Counted from the first letter of the stretch, positions 1-9,522 are shown. The stretch: DNA of 64,000 nt from an uncultured Parabacteroides sp. (GCF_947855115.1 NZ_CANTZW010000001.1:124001-188000), one strand, 5' to 3'. Translations and numbers: made by a program. The notes: generated by a model from the sequence alone, not told the origin.

Positions 1-222
1 AAAGTGCTCTAGAACATTTGAGCCAGACTGAAAAACAGATACATAAGTCAAGGTATCCGTTCCAACCCGGAAGTCTCTAAGCGCGACAGGCAAGATGAGA
101 ACGAGCGCCGATAAAATCCGAGCCAACATCTCCACCTTCACATCATACGAGCGTTCCGCTATATAAGCAAACAAAAAAGAAAACAAGAGAACCGAATTAT
201 AAACCAAATATGTTTCTACCAT
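1..222 (-). CDS. EpsG-family polysaccharide polymerase (Wzy-like), N-terminal part only
   Basis: The minus strand reads open from an ATG at 222 to the window edge, giving 74 residues that begin MVETYLVYNSVLLFSFLFAY. The first segment is a membrane helix. The stretch LPVALRDFRVGTDTLTY matches the R-x-x-VGTDT-x-Y signature of EpsG-type O-antigen/exopolysaccharide polymerases, which join repeat units at the outer face of the inner membrane. Its ATG overlaps the stop of the preceding Stealth gene by one base (TGATG), so the two are probably translationally coupled. The C-terminal part lies outside the window, so completeness cannot be judged. Confidence 0.7.
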   Translation of the reverse strand, partial: MVETYLVYNSVLLFSFLFAYIAERSYDVKVEMLARILSALVLILPVALRDFRVGTDTLTYVSVFQSGSNVLEHF

Positions 223-1202
223 CAGAGTTCAAATGTAGATTTATCACCTAAAATTAAATCAAAAGCCTCAAGAGTTCTCTCTTTAACATCTTCGAAATCA
301 GCTATATCATCATCATTTATACATATCATCCGCTTACTTTGCTTGCGTATGACATCCAAATAAGTGTTCAATGCCGTACCCGATATACCGGTGTTACAAA
401 AAGAGGTCTTAAACGGATTAATGGGATCGAATGTCCCTTCCGCCAATTGAGTATACCGCATGATATACTGACTTACATTGGAGTCGTTTCTAAAACGGCA
501 TTTACAGGTATCTTCAAGCAACCGGCTGTTTTCCTCCCAAACCCGGACAAACGTAGACTTTAGATAAGCGTTAGGCATATGAGGATCCAAAATGCCCGTG
601 AAATTCCTGTAAGGCAACAACCCCAATGTACGTAAAAGGCAAGTACCGTATCTAAGGTTAAACCACTTCAAGGGGTTCCGTTTCAGCACCTCCACCTTAT
701 CATAATGATCATTCACGAATTTCGTGTTGTTGCAATGTATATGCATAATCCCGCCTTGTGGCGATATAGCGTTAAGAATCGCCATATCCCTGGGAAGCCC
801 GCCACGAAAGAATCTCGCAGGCTTCAAGGGAGCGATAATGAACGTATCGTCGTTAAAGTACACAAACTCCTCGCTCAATCCTTTTATACGATGCAAGTTT
901 AACTCTATCGTATGAGAATTGAACGTGGGAAGGTATTCGGGAGGAATATAGTCTGAATGCCTCACAAAATTCAACTTCGGATGATCGAGATTCAACCACT
1001 CCGGATAATGCCCGCAAGTCACGAAATGCACCTTATCGACCCATGGCGCAAATTTCTCTACTCCCCTGAACCAATACTTTAAAGTACCCCAATCACGAAA
1101 ACGGATGATCCGTTTATCCCCTTCCTCCTTTTCCGCGTACTTGAGGAAGTTCTTCTGCCATTCCGGATCGTTCCCATCGACCCATATCATTACAAAGTCC
1201 AT
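222..1202 (-). CDS. Stealth-family capsular polysaccharide sugar-phosphate transferase
   Basis: This 326-residue protein begins MDFVMIWVDGNDPEW, the Stealth CR1 pattern (WVDGxDP). A CR2-like block follows: FRDWGTLKYWFRGVEKFAPWVDKVHFVT around residues 35-65, then LNLHRIKGLSEEFVYFNDD near 100-120. The family transfers a sugar-1-phosphate from a nucleotide sugar, making phosphodiester-linked capsule. The DD of FNDD is the likely metal or catalytic site. No signal peptide is visible, so it is expected to act in the cytoplasm. The start overlaps the end of the deacetylase gene by 13 bp. The acceptor and donor sugars cannot be read from sequence. Confidence 0.85.
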   Translation of the reverse strand: MDFVMIWVDGNDPEWQKNFLKYAEKEEGDKRIIRFRDWGTLKYWFRGVEKFAPWVDKVHFVTCGHYPEWLNLDHPKLNFVRHSDYIPPEYLPTFNSHTIELNLHRIKGLSEEFVYFNDDTFIIAPLKPARFFRGGLPRDMAILNAISPQGGIMHIHCNNTKFVNDHYDKVEVLKRNPLKWFNLRYGTCLLRTLGLLPYRNFTGILDPHMPNAYLKSTFVRVWEENSRLLEDTCKCRFRNDSNVSQYIMRYTQLAEGTFDPINPFKTSFCNTGISGTALNTYLDVIRKQSKRMICINDDDIADFEDVKERTLEAFDLILGDKSTFEL

Positions 1203-2191
1203 ATGTAAATATTTTTCAAGAATTGATGATATCCGGAAAGCCTCGCTTCCAGTTCATATCGGTTAAAACTATTTCCCAGATTCAGCCGGGGGCGAGTATA
1301 CGGAGTCGGCGACTTCACGTCCTCATTCATGAACGCGTGGGTATACATCGACTTCTCGCACTCCGCTATCACTTCCGGGCTTACATCTCTAAAATGCCCA
1401 AAGGGGTAGGCATAAATCGCCGTGTTAACAACATCTCGCGTTACAAGGTCTGAGCTTCGGATAAAATCATCCCGCAGTTCGTCCCGGTCAAGCAACGATA
1501 ATATATCATGATGAGATGAATGCCCGCCAAACTTATGGCCCCGTTCCTTCAATATCGAAATCTCACCCACGGACAGTCCCGTAAATCGTAAGGAATATAG
1601 CTCCATCGGTATATTGCCATATAAGAACCGGAAAGGATAAAACGCATCCAGCTCCTCTAGCCAAAGCAAAGGCGTATACAAACGATATTCCTCATACATC
1701 CGATTACAATAGTTCGTATATCCTATGGCCCTTTCTTCTCTCGAAGTCAACGAATAACGTGTTCCCCCTATCTCATATACATCATCAGGCACATACGAGA
1801 ACCACAACATAATCTTATCGATCCAGAGAGGCCGCTCAGAGCCGATATTATCAACCGGCATAAAGAAAAGCCCTGTCGTAGAATATTCCTCCAAAACACC
1901 AGCCGCTATCCTCGCGCACCTATACCCATCGTCAAAAGTAAACATCACCGTACCCCGCTCGTCCAGCCGGCCGGAAAATCTAAAACGTTTAGAGATCAAA
2001 GCAAGATGTTTGCGGAAAGTGCTCTCGCGTATACTTGTCACTAGATGGAATGTATCATCCCACAACTGATCCGGAATCACATTATGATAAACCAGGACCC
2101 GTTGTTTCTTTCGGTTTATCCAATAAAAAAAAGCGATGATACCAAGATAATAAGATAAAGCGTAAAACATTGATAAGAGTCTCTTTCTCAT
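1190..2191 (-). CDS. polysaccharide deacetylase family protein (NodB fold)
   Basis: This 333-residue protein has an N-terminal hydrophobic segment (residues about 8-25) that probably anchors it in the membrane. The NodB metal motifs are visible: TFDDGY near residue 110 and GHSSHHDILS near 220, supplying the Asp and two His ligands. YAYPFGHF further on resembles the later RxxPxG-type motif, but without its Arg. Family members remove N-acetyl groups from polysaccharide amino sugars. It overlaps the ATP-grasp gene by 4 bp and the Stealth gene by 13 bp, so it belongs to the same tightly packed operon. The substrate is inferred to be the local capsule or its lipid-linked precursor. Confidence 0.85.
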   Translation of the reverse strand: MRKRLLSMFYALSYYLGIIAFFYWINRKKQRVLVYHNVIPDQLWDDTFHLVTSIRESTFRKHLALISKRFRFSGRLDERGTVMFTFDDGYRCARIAAGVLEEYSTTGLFFMPVDNIGSERPLWIDKIMLWFSYVPDDVYEIGGTRYSLTSREERAIGYTNYCNRMYEEYRLYTPLLWLEELDAFYPFRFLYGNIPMELYSLRFTGLSVGEISILKERGHKFGGHSSHHDILSLLDRDELRDDFIRSSDLVTRDVVNTAIYAYPFGHFRDVSPEVIAECEKSMYTHAFMNEDVKSPTPYTRPRLNLGNSFNRYELEARLSGYHQFLKNIYIWTL

Positions 2192-3372
2192 ACCTTTTTA
2201 AAGAATTTAGTTACTTTCCTTTTTATCATATAAAGCCAATAAGCGACAAAAGGCTTCATATCCGTAATATTCCAATACAACTTCGATTTACTTCCCAAAT
2301 ACTCTTGAATCGCTTGAATAAAGGAAACCGCCCCATCCTTTATATTGGCCCAATCATTTCCTTCAACATACAAGTGATATTCCCCGCGTATCCTCCGGGA
2401 TTTGAAAGGTAATTGGTCCGACATAGCCTTATAATATAAATACGGGACGTTAACCCCTCCTGTCATGGGCGCGTATCCATTTCCATCATTACGCAAATTA
2501 ATCTCCAAGAAATAGCACTCATTATCCTTTATGATAAATTCAATACTGAACAAACCCCGATAATCCAATACATCCAAGAATTCATTCACTTTATCAACAT
2601 CGATATATTCTTCTATCCTAGGAGTCAAATAGGCATAACAAGTATTTCCCGTGTTCAATGGATATTGCCGGATCTTATCTAACACACAAGCTATTAAATT
2701 ATGTCCTTTTCCAAAAGAGGCTCCTAATAACTGTATTTCCTTATCCTTTTCCACAAAACGCTGAATCTGTATTTGCGCGGAACACTTTGACATCTCCATT
2801 ATCCCATTCAACAGAGTCTCACGATCCTGATATATCGTCAGATCTTTTCCTCCAATGACACTCTTCATATTTTTTATCATACAAGGAAACTCCAGGTCTT
2901 CCGGAAGATCAATTCCTCCGGAGCTATCTAGCTGATAAGTCCGAGGGGTCTTAAAACCTACGTCCTCCGCGGTCTTTCTCATAATCTCCTTATCAAGATA
3001 GAGAGAAAGCATCCCCCCTTTTCTTTGGCAAGAGGGCAAATGTAAATACCGGACCAGCTCGTCATAATACCGGTCTAAAATCTCGCATACACTATCATAA
3101 GTGGGGAAAACCACCCGGCGATAACCGCCAGAACCGGCGGTCAGGGCCCATTTCCTCAAGACACCCATCCCTTCTTGTTCGTCAGACACACACACCCAAT
3201 TATCTATATAACGGCATCTTGCCACATAAGGATCGGAATCATCCGTTACAATCAATATCAGGTCACTTCTTATACCCGCCTCTCCCAAAGAGCGCAATAT
3301 CCCCAATGTATTATGATGGTTCACACCGAACACGATAGCGTTAGGTGTTATCTTTCTATTGCTAAAACACAT
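2188..3372 (-). CDS. ATP-grasp domain protein of the capsule operon
   Basis: This 394-residue protein begins with a Rossmann-like pre-ATP-grasp domain (NAIVFGVNHHNTLGILRSLG). The ATP-grasp core follows, with KNMKSVIGGKDLTIY near residues 165-185 and a metal-binding end CYFLEINLRNDGNG near 290. It resembles carbamoyl-phosphate-synthase-like ATP-grasp ligases often found in polysaccharide loci. These activate a carboxylate with ATP and couple it to an amine, for instance adding an amino acid to a sugar. That activity is an inference from the fold, and no specific reaction can be assigned. It lies between the pyruvyltransferase and deacetylase genes on the same strand. Confidence 0.75.
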   Translation of the reverse strand: MCFSNRKITPNAIVFGVNHHNTLGILRSLGEAGIRSDLILIVTDDSDPYVARCRYIDNWVCVSDEQEGMGVLRKWALTAGSGGYRRVVFPTYDSVCEILDRYYDELVRYLHLPSCQRKGGMLSLYLDKEIMRKTAEDVGFKTPRTYQLDSSGGIDLPEDLEFPCMIKNMKSVIGGKDLTIYQDRETLLNGIMEMSKCSAQIQIQRFVEKDKEIQLLGASFGKGHNLIACVLDKIRQYPLNTGNTCYAYLTPRIEEYIDVDKVNEFLDVLDYRGLFSIEFIIKDNECYFLEINLRNDGNGYAPMTGGVNVPYLYYKAMSDQLPFKSRRIRGEYHLYVEGNDWANIKDGAVSFIQAIQEYLGSKSKLYWNITDMKPFVAYWLYMIKRKVTKFFKKV

Positions 3373-3395
3373 TACTCTTTTATTATTTACGTGAT

Positions 3396-4502
3396 CTAAA
3401 CAGCAGGAGATCCACCGCCAAGACTGCTTCTCAGAAAATCCAACCCCTCTTTCCTCAGTTTTTCCAGCGCTCCTTTTACCTCTATGAAAGAGATGTCCTC
3501 TAAAAGCCTATCGCAATCATTCGTGAACCGGCGTACTAAATCCGCGTGAGCTAACAACGTTCGCTGGCGGTCGTTCATTTTCCCCGCTTCCCCGGATAAA
3601 GGGACGGATATGAAATTACGCTCGAATATCAACGAAAAGACCGTCCCGTGAAAAGAATTCGTGACCACATACCTTGCGTTCGCCAAAAGCTCCAGCCATT
3701 GTGGTACCGTGGGATATGTTTTGGGGAAAGAATCCTGTTTTCCTTGAGAAACCACGTATACAACTTCCAGATTATGTCTTTTAGCGAAATCATACACCAG
3801 TCTCGTGTCAAAATCACATTTATGTCCCAAGAGATACAGAAAGAGATAAGGAGGCCGGTGGTTAGCGTTGCCCGTAAAGAAACTTTTATACCCCTTCTCT
3901 TCCAGCAACAAGGTAGGATCCGGCACAAGCCTAGGATTTAACACGCCTAACCGGTTACAAAGAATCAGCCCTTCTTTTTCACGAACCGAGATACTTGAGA
4001 AATCTTTTAGCCAGCTCTTAACGCATCCCGCATCTCGCCCCGTATAATTACGACCTCCGAAACTAGCGGCATAAGAGACCCGGGGGCTTCCGTTGTCAAC
4101 AAAATCCAAGAAGTACGAGCCATCGAGCTTGTTCCAAACCTGGTCACTTCCTGTGATATAGAAATCTGCCTCTGGAGGAGATTTAAGGATCGAATAACGA
4201 GTATACAACTTATGGCTTACCGACAACCGGACGCGGATAAACTCTCGCATTCCCTTCTTTCTATCTTTATCGAACAACAATAGCGCCTGTTTTATCCAAT
4301 ACTTTACATAAGCCTTCAAACTATAAAAAGCGCACATTCCCCCGGAGCACTCCCGATGTCCGCCATCGGTAATGTACCTTATCAAGAAAGGATCATACCC
4401 AAGATCCCTTAACACGATTTGCAAGGCATACGCCTGCAACTTCTGTCCGTAATTATCCCCGGACCACCAATGAGTTATTACCCCTACTTTCTTACCCATC
4501 AT
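3396..4502 (-). CDS. polysaccharide pyruvyl transferase family protein
   Basis: This 368-residue protein opens with VGVITHWWSGDNYGQKLQAYAL, the typical WcaK/CsaB-like start with a GDNYGxxLQAYAL core. Further family blocks are ADFYITGSDQVWN near residue 130 and YVVTNSFHGTVFSLIF near 280, including the conserved His of SFHG. The family moves pyruvate from phosphoenolpyruvate to a sugar hydroxyl, forming an acidic pyruvate ketal. The next gene upstream in the operon is an F420H2-dehydrogenase-beta-like protein; the two families commonly neighbour each other in Bacteroidales capsule loci. No signal peptide was seen. A second Met one codon in could be the true start. Confidence 0.88.
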   Translation of the reverse strand: MMGKKVGVITHWWSGDNYGQKLQAYALQIVLRDLGYDPFLIRYITDGGHRECSGGMCAFYSLKAYVKYWIKQALLLFDKDRKKGMREFIRVRLSVSHKLYTRYSILKSPPEADFYITGSDQVWNKLDGSYFLDFVDNGSPRVSYAASFGGRNYTGRDAGCVKSWLKDFSSISVREKEGLILCNRLGVLNPRLVPDPTLLLEEKGYKSFFTGNANHRPPYLFLYLLGHKCDFDTRLVYDFAKRHNLEVVYVVSQGKQDSFPKTYPTVPQWLELLANARYVVTNSFHGTVFSLIFERNFISVPLSGEAGKMNDRQRTLLAHADLVRRFTNDCDRLLEDISFIEVKGALEKLRKEGLDFLRSSLGGGSPAV

Positions 4503-4514
4503 AATTATATCCTA

Positions 4515-5762
4515 TTAAACATTCCGTAACAACCAGATCCGCTTAATAAAGCGTCTCGCCCTTTTCCCTAGAATACCGCTTACCACTCTTTTCGATCGTT
4601 GCCCATAGCTCAAACGGCATAGCCTTTCGATCCTCTTACCCAGCGTTACCTCCGTATCCGAATAAAAGGATTCCCGTTTCCTCGTCGGCCGTACCGATCT
4701 CTCTATAGGCCCATTATACCGCAGCGCCTCCTCATAGCCCACGGAGCGGCTACTCAAGAGGATCTTCCGGTGGTAGGCCTCGCCTTTTATCGTATTTACC
4801 ATCGCCAGGCTTACTCCTTTATCGTCGTCTATCTCCGGTATAATGTTCTGTATTCCCCAGAAATCGCCGATCGTGATGTCGCTTCCGCTCTTGAGGCTTT
4901 TGGCCGGGCAGGCGTAGCAACTGGGGCGCAGGTACAGGTTAGAGAGGAATCCGCGCATGAAAATATTCTTGTCCAGAGGCTCGGAAAGAGAGAGCGTATT
5001 CCTCGCTCCCCGCTTGCCGGGGACGGAAAGGGTGAGAGAGAAACTAAATCTCTTCCAGCCCAAGCGTTTGTCCCTAAACGAGATGCTTTCCACACGGGCA
5101 TCCCTATCGTTTAAGTCCAGGAGAGACGAGAACGTGTTTTTCTCGCCGAGCAGACGTGCCGTCTCCTCCCTCAGATACTCCCGCCACACACCCGGGCTGG
5201 GTACGCCGTGGCAGATAATATCCACCGTCAGGAGATTGCCGTACTCTTTCCGCAAGAAACGCCCCAGGCCCGCTATCTGGCAAGGAGTACCGGAGAATAG
5301 CACCTTGCGCCCCGCCTTCAAGAAACGCTCCGTCTGCCGGAAGCTGCTTTCTATACGGCTCTGCACGTACTTGCTTCCCCGGAAAGCGGAGAGGCCCTCT
5401 ACCGTCTCCGTATAATCATGCGTCACTTCCCAGCTCTCGTCGAAGCGGGCGCCGAACACGACACCTCCCTCCTTGATGACCTCCTCGGCCAAGGCCGTAA
5501 AGACACCGCCGGAGGAGCTTTGGAGACGGATCTCCTCGTTACCGCCCTTCGCCGCGTAAACGGCCATGGGCTTCCTCTCCGCCGATTGACGGACGACCGG
5601 GCATACCCTCTCGCACAACCCGCAATCCACGCAGGCGCTCTCGTCTACCTCCGGATACAGGAAACCCTCACCATCCTCGTACATCGTTATACACGACTCC
5701 GGACAACACTGCACGCAACCGTTACAACCGCAACAGTCGCTCTTATTCGTAATACGTATCAT
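4515..5762 (-). CDS. Coenzyme F420 hydrogenase/dehydrogenase beta-subunit-like iron-sulfur protein
   Basis: The start is placed at the ATG at 5762, which gives 415 residues. The reading frame stays open further upstream, but that extension overlaps the acyltransferase gene and is not family-like. Two ferredoxin-type 4Fe-4S motifs open the protein: CCGCNGCVQCCPESC and CVDCGLCERVCPVV. The FrhB-like domains follow, including SSSGGVFTALAEE, FSGTPCQIAGL, DIICHGVPSP and a Cys-rich YLRPSCYACP. Bacteroidales do not make F420, so flavin-linked redox chemistry on a nucleotide sugar or polysaccharide intermediate is more likely. It neighbours the pyruvyltransferase, a recurrent pairing. The exact role is unknown. 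Confidence 0.85.
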   Translation of the reverse strand: MIRITNKSDCCGCNGCVQCCPESCITMYEDGEGFLYPEVDESACVDCGLCERVCPVVRQSAERKPMAVYAAKGGNEEIRLQSSSGGVFTALAEEVIKEGGVVFGARFDESWEVTHDYTETVEGLSAFRGSKYVQSRIESSFRQTERFLKAGRKVLFSGTPCQIAGLGRFLRKEYGNLLTVDIICHGVPSPGVWREYLREETARLLGEKNTFSSLLDLNDRDARVESISFRDKRLGWKRFSFSLTLSVPGKRGARNTLSLSEPLDKNIFMRGFLSNLYLRPSCYACPAKSLKSGSDITIGDFWGIQNIIPEIDDDKGVSLAMVNTIKGEAYHRKILLSSRSVGYEEALRYNGPIERSVRPTRKRESFYSDTEVTLGKRIERLCRLSYGQRSKRVVSGILGKRARRFIKRIWLLRNV

Positions 5763-5767
5763 AATGA

Positions 5768-6747
5768 TTAAAATCCTAAATATTGATTTAACGAACGGGG
5801 GAATACCCTCTTGAGCACCCAGACGCTCACGACAGAGGCCAGCAGCACCAACGCCCAGAGCAAGCCCCACGGCATCTCACGCAGCCCCACCGCCGACAGC
5901 GCATGGATAAAGAAACAATGTATCAGATAAACCCCAAACGAGATACGGCCAAGCCTCCGTATCCCGGTCACCAAACGGGAACCCTCCCTGTAACCGCCCG
6001 CTACCGACGGGTGGAAAAGTACCGACAACACCGCCGCCGAGAACACGAACGAGGAGAGCTTGATTCCGAGGCCCCCGCCATTGAGAGAATACAGGTAATA
6101 ACTCTCCGCTACCTGCCACACCCAGGAGACAGCCACCAGGACAAGCGGCCAACGCAAGGAGTACCGCACATCAAAACGACGCATGGCTATACCGATCATG
6201 AAAAAAGCCAGCCACAGGTCGCAATGACCGGCGTAGACCACCAGCGGCAACGGCACGCCCCGGACTTGCATGATATAGGTTATTGACGTTATCGAAAGAA
6301 TCGAGATGAATATACCTGCTTCTACCCCCCCCCCCGTTTAACATTTGTTAATAAAGGCGCCAGCAGGTAATATTGAACGATCACGGCTATGAAATAATAA
6401 ACGCTATACCCGCATGCGAAATACAGCGCCAAGCCTTTCAGGGCGTCTTTCCCCGCGTGCATATGGAGGAACAGATAAGGGAGCGACCACACCAACACCG
6501 GGACATAGACCTTGGGGATCTGATGCCGCCAAAAGGCAAAGACCTCGCCTCTCGTATCCAACCGCTTCGCCGCCAGGAAATAGCCGGATATAGCGAAGAA
6601 TATGGGAACCGCGCAATTCAAGAGCTGACGTACCGCCACGGACAATACCCCCTGCGCCGTATCGAAATGATGCGCCGGACCCGTATGGATCGCTACCACC
6701 ATCAGGATAGCGATGCCTCGTAAAAAATCGTAATAACCCAACCTCAT
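5768..6747 (-). pseudogene. acyltransferase-3 (O-acetyltransferase) gene, out of frame at an 11-G tract
   Basis: Two frames together encode one acyltransferase-3 membrane protein. The N-terminal part (6322-6747) starts MRLGYYDFLRGIAILMVVAI followed by HTG, the family's R-G-I-A and catalytic-His region, and ends LLTNVKRGGG then stop. The C-terminal part (frame of 5768-6271) resumes as VEAGIFISILSITSITYIM directly after the G tract and carries the remaining membrane helices. The break falls exactly at 11 consecutive G on the coding strand (C at 6325-6335). Nine or twelve G would restore a protein of about 326 residues. Such enzymes O-acetylate capsule or LPS sugars. The gene overlaps the flippase gene by 4 bp. 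Either it is phase-variably OFF or the tract was miscounted in sequencing. Confidence 0.8.
6325..6335 (-). repeat. homopolymer G11 (coding strand) inside the acyltransferase gene
   Basis: Eleven consecutive C on the + strand equal G11 in the mRNA. Codons read AAA CGG GGG GGG GGG TAG, so the stop follows immediately. A length of 9 or 12 would read GTA GAA and continue into the second half of the enzyme. Tracts of this length slip readily during replication. Confidence 0.9.
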
Positions 6748-8270
6748 GTCTTTCTTTTCTTAATTTTCTTGAATGGAGATACAAACAGGTCACGCTCATA
6801 TGCGTTCATGCTCACGAACCAGAACGACAGGGCGTAAAGGGCCGTAAAGACAAACGCCGAGCGGACGAACACCGCGGGGGCAGACAAGTCTATCCCCCAA
6901 TGATCCATCCCCCACAGGCCGAGAGCCACCAGCAGCACCGGCATCGCCGACATACGGCCTATCTCACGCCAGAAACGGAAGATGTCCAGCCCCTGCCTGC
7001 TCCTGTAATAGAGATTCATCACCAGGCCCTGCCCCAGCAGCAACGCTCCCGCCGTGGCGTAGGCGCACCCCATCTCGCCCCATCTGCGGGCGCCATAGGC
7101 CGAGAAGGACAAGCTGCAAAGGGCGATGATCACGTAGCATACCGAGCGGAAACGCATCTGGTTACGGGCCTGGAGGATCGTGATCCCCAAGTTCTGTATC
7201 AAGGGGATCAGCAACGAGAAGAAGAACAGCAACGAGATGTAGTAGGTCCTCTCGTATCCATCGCCGGCCCACAGCCGGATGAACGGACGGCCGAACAACA
7301 CGAAGGAGGAGAGGATAAACGACATCACGATATACTGTATCCGGCCCGTGCGGATAAACAGCTCCGATATCTCCCGGTCGCTTCCCCCGCGGGTCACCAT
7401 GGCCGTGACCTTCGGGAGGAACACGCCGCTGATGGCCGTGGAGAAGAGCATGAACATCTGGGTCAACTGTACCGCCAGGGAGTAGACGGCCACCGCCGCC
7501 GTGCCCTTGTACATCCCCAGCACGAACTGGCCCGTGCTCCAGTAGATACGATCCATTATAGCGTTCAGGAATATCCAGAAGCTATAGGCCGAGACCTCCT
7601 TGAGAAACACCGGGTCGAAATGCCCGAAACGTATCTTGATACCTAGCTTGCGCCTGCAATAATAAGAGTTGACGAGCAGCGTCACTACGTTGAACAAGGT
7701 AGTGACCACCACCATCGCCACCGCCTTGTAGCCCACCACCAGCAGCAAGACCATCACCACGGGGTTCAACACCCCCCGGACGATGCTCACCAAGCGCTGG
7801 AACACGAAACGCTCATAGGCCGTCATGATGCTTCCCCAGATGCTCATCGGGAACGTGAAGGCCAGGTTGAACGTCATCAGCCACAACATGAGGCGGGTAC
7901 GGTGTACCTCCAAGGCGGTCATGCTCACGGAGAAGATCCGGTCCGCGTTCAAGGCCAGCGAAGCCCCGGCGACCACGGCCACGAGCCCGATCGCCACGTA
8001 GAGCGAGAAGAACATCCCGAACATCTCCCGCTGCTCCCGCTCCTTCCCTTCCGCGCGGAACTTGGCCGTGTAGCGCACGATGGCGTTGCCAAAGCCCAGG
8101 TCCAGCACGGTCAGGTAGGCGATGACGGAAGCCGCCAGGGAATACAGCCCATACTCCGACCGCCCCAGCATCCGCAGCATGTAGGGGGTATACAAAAGCC
8201 CCACCATCATGTTCAAGCAGATGGAGACATAAGATAAGAAGGCTCCCGCCTTAAGTTGATTCATTGCCAT
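6744..8270 (-). CDS. Wzx-type polysaccharide flippase
   Basis: This 508-residue, highly hydrophobic protein has about 12-14 predicted membrane segments. It opens AGAFLSYVSICLNMMVGLLYTP and continues MLGRSEYGLYSLAASVIAYL, the classic N-terminus of the polysaccharide-synthase/MATE-like exporter superfamily. A C-terminal polysaccharide-biosynthesis domain is present (SLLFFFSLLIPLIQNLGITI). It should flip undecaprenyl-linked repeat units across the inner membrane for polymerisation by a Wzy-type enzyme. Its end overlaps the acyltransferase start by 4 bp. Either Met1 or Met3 could start it. The family assignment is firm; the substrate is not known. Confidence 0.9.
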   Translation of the reverse strand: MAMNQLKAGAFLSYVSICLNMMVGLLYTPYMLRMLGRSEYGLYSLAASVIAYLTVLDLGFGNAIVRYTAKFRAEGKEREQREMFGMFFSLYVAIGLVAVVAGASLALNADRIFSVSMTALEVHRTRLMLWLMTFNLAFTFPMSIWGSIMTAYERFVFQRLVSIVRGVLNPVVMVLLLVVGYKAVAMVVVTTLFNVVTLLVNSYYCRRKLGIKIRFGHFDPVFLKEVSAYSFWIFLNAIMDRIYWSTGQFVLGMYKGTAAVAVYSLAVQLTQMFMLFSTAISGVFLPKVTAMVTRGGSDREISELFIRTGRIQYIVMSFILSSFVLFGRPFIRLWAGDGYERTYYISLLFFFSLLIPLIQNLGITILQARNQMRFRSVCYVIIALCSLSFSAYGARRWGEMGCAYATAGALLLGQGLVMNLYYRSRQGLDIFRFWREIGRMSAMPVLLVALGLWGMDHWGIDLSAPAVFVRSAFVFTALYALSFWFVSMNAYERDLFVSPFKKIKKRKT

Positions 8271-8297
8271 AATCAGGTCGAACGTCTTGATCGTAAA

Positions 8298-8771
8298 TCA
8301 TTCCCCCAGCACGTATTTCCGTATCCCGTAGCGAAGGCTGGAGATATTCGCCCCCTCCGTGAAGGTGAGGTACGGCAATACCGAGCTGATGAAGGCCCGG
8401 CTCTTGACCAGCGTGCGGGGCGAGGAGTAATCGGCCAGAACATCGTTGAAGAGGTCTGTCAATACCGTCTGGCAGAGGATGGCCGTGCTTGGGCAAGCTT
8501 TCAGGCGGGCCTCGTAAACACGGAGCACCTTCTCATCGGGGATGAACAAGGCTAGCGAGGCCGGCCTCTCTTGGGCGGGGGCAGCCGGAGACTCGCGGAG
8601 CCCTGGCTCAGCGGGCGTGATACAGGGTTCCGTCCGCACGGCCGCCTCGTTGCCCTGCTGGACTATCTGGAACGCTATGGTGGCATTGGGCAATATCTGC
8701 ACGCAACCTCCATTGATATTGTAGATGGAACATACCCGTTCCACCCGCTCTTGATTTTCTGTCATATCCAT
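8298..8771 (-). CDS. hypothetical protein upstream of the flippase gene
   Basis: This is a 157-residue protein of unknown function. The N-terminal third contains YNINGGCVQILPNATIAF, a low-complexity stretch like those in other small Bacteroides proteins of mobile or regulatory context. A Pro/Ala-rich linker (about residues 50-70) leads to a helical C-terminal half (ARLKACPSTAILCQ, SRAFISSVLPYL). It is divergent from the primase-like gene at 8947 and 27 bp upstream of the flippase gene, so it could belong either to the capsule operon or to the inverted module. It does not match UpxZ as I know that family. There is no signal peptide or obvious catalytic motif. Confidence 0.6.
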   Translation of the reverse strand: MDMTENQERVERVCSIYNINGGCVQILPNATIAFQIVQQGNEAAVRTEPCITPAEPGLRESPAAPAQERPASLALFIPDEKVLRVYEARLKACPSTAILCQTVLTDLFNDVLADYSSPRTLVKSRAFISSVLPYLTFTEGANISSLRYGIRKYVLGE

Positions 8772-8946
8772 TTTCTTTTAAGTGTTAATATTGATCGCCC
8801 CTTTTACCGGGCGGTATGTATCTTTTTCTCGTTTTATCCATCATACGCGCGTTTTCGTACCTGTCTCATCGATCCCTGTTGCCCGTCCGGGCCGGAAAGC
8901 GTTCTTTTACCGGTAGCAACGTAATAATCAATTTATCTTCCGATCC

Positions 8947-9507
8947 ATGAAAGAATCAGTCTTTTCCTTTTTCAACGCCCCTATCACCAACCAGGTTCCG
9001 AACGGGGTGGTCTGTGCCCATCAACTGCACGCCTATATCACCTCCAGCGAGTGGCTGCGCGAGCGTACCGGGCAGGTACGTGCGGCGGCGGGAGACGAGA
9101 AGCGGTTCAGGCGGATGAAGCAGGGCTTGTTGCCTTACGTCACCCCCGCCGGCGTCTTCTCCTACCGCAAGGAGGAACGTTTGTTATTGCCTTCGGGCGA
9201 GTTCGTCGTCGATATCGACCATCTCTCCTCGCCGGAGGAGGCTACTCGCTGGAGGGACACGCTCGCGGCCGATGGGCGGTTATGTCCGGATCTCTCGTTC
9301 GTAAGCCCTAGCGGTATGGGGGTAAAGCTTCTGATCCCTTATCGCTTGCCCGCGGGGAAAACCGTAAAAGGGGCTTTCGACGAGGCGGTACGATCTGCCT
9401 GGGAGTACCTGGAATGGCGTTACGGCCTGAAAGCGGATACCACGAATGCGGACCTTTCCAGGGCTTGCTTTCTTTGCTTTGACCCGGCGGCGAAGCTGGG
9501 GGGATGA
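8947..9507 (+). CDS. BT4734/BF3469-type (VirE N-terminal-like) protein
   Basis: This 186-residue protein contains the core GEFVVDIDHLSSPEEA around residues 79-94 and SFVSPSGMGVKLLIPY around 118-133. These are typical of the BT4734-like/VirE_N domain, related to archaeo-eukaryotic primase folds, where the D-x-D is the putative metal site. It is the first gene of a + strand module inserted in the capsule locus. The DUF3987 gene follows after a 159-bp gap filled by an 11-bp tandem array. A role in priming or nucleic-acid synthesis is inferred from the fold, not shown. It ends shortly after FLCFDPAAKLGG, so only the N-terminal domain type is present. Confidence 0.75.
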   Translation: MKESVFSFFNAPITNQVPNGVVCAHQLHAYITSSEWLRERTGQVRAAAGDEKRFRRMKQGLLPYVTPAGVFSYRKEERLLLPSGEFVVDIDHLSSPEEATRWRDTLAADGRLCPDLSFVSPSGMGVKLLIPYRLPAGKTVKGAFDEAVRSAWEYLEWRYGLKADTTNADLSRACFLCFDPAAKLGG

Positions 9508-9522
9508 TGGGCGGTTATATGC

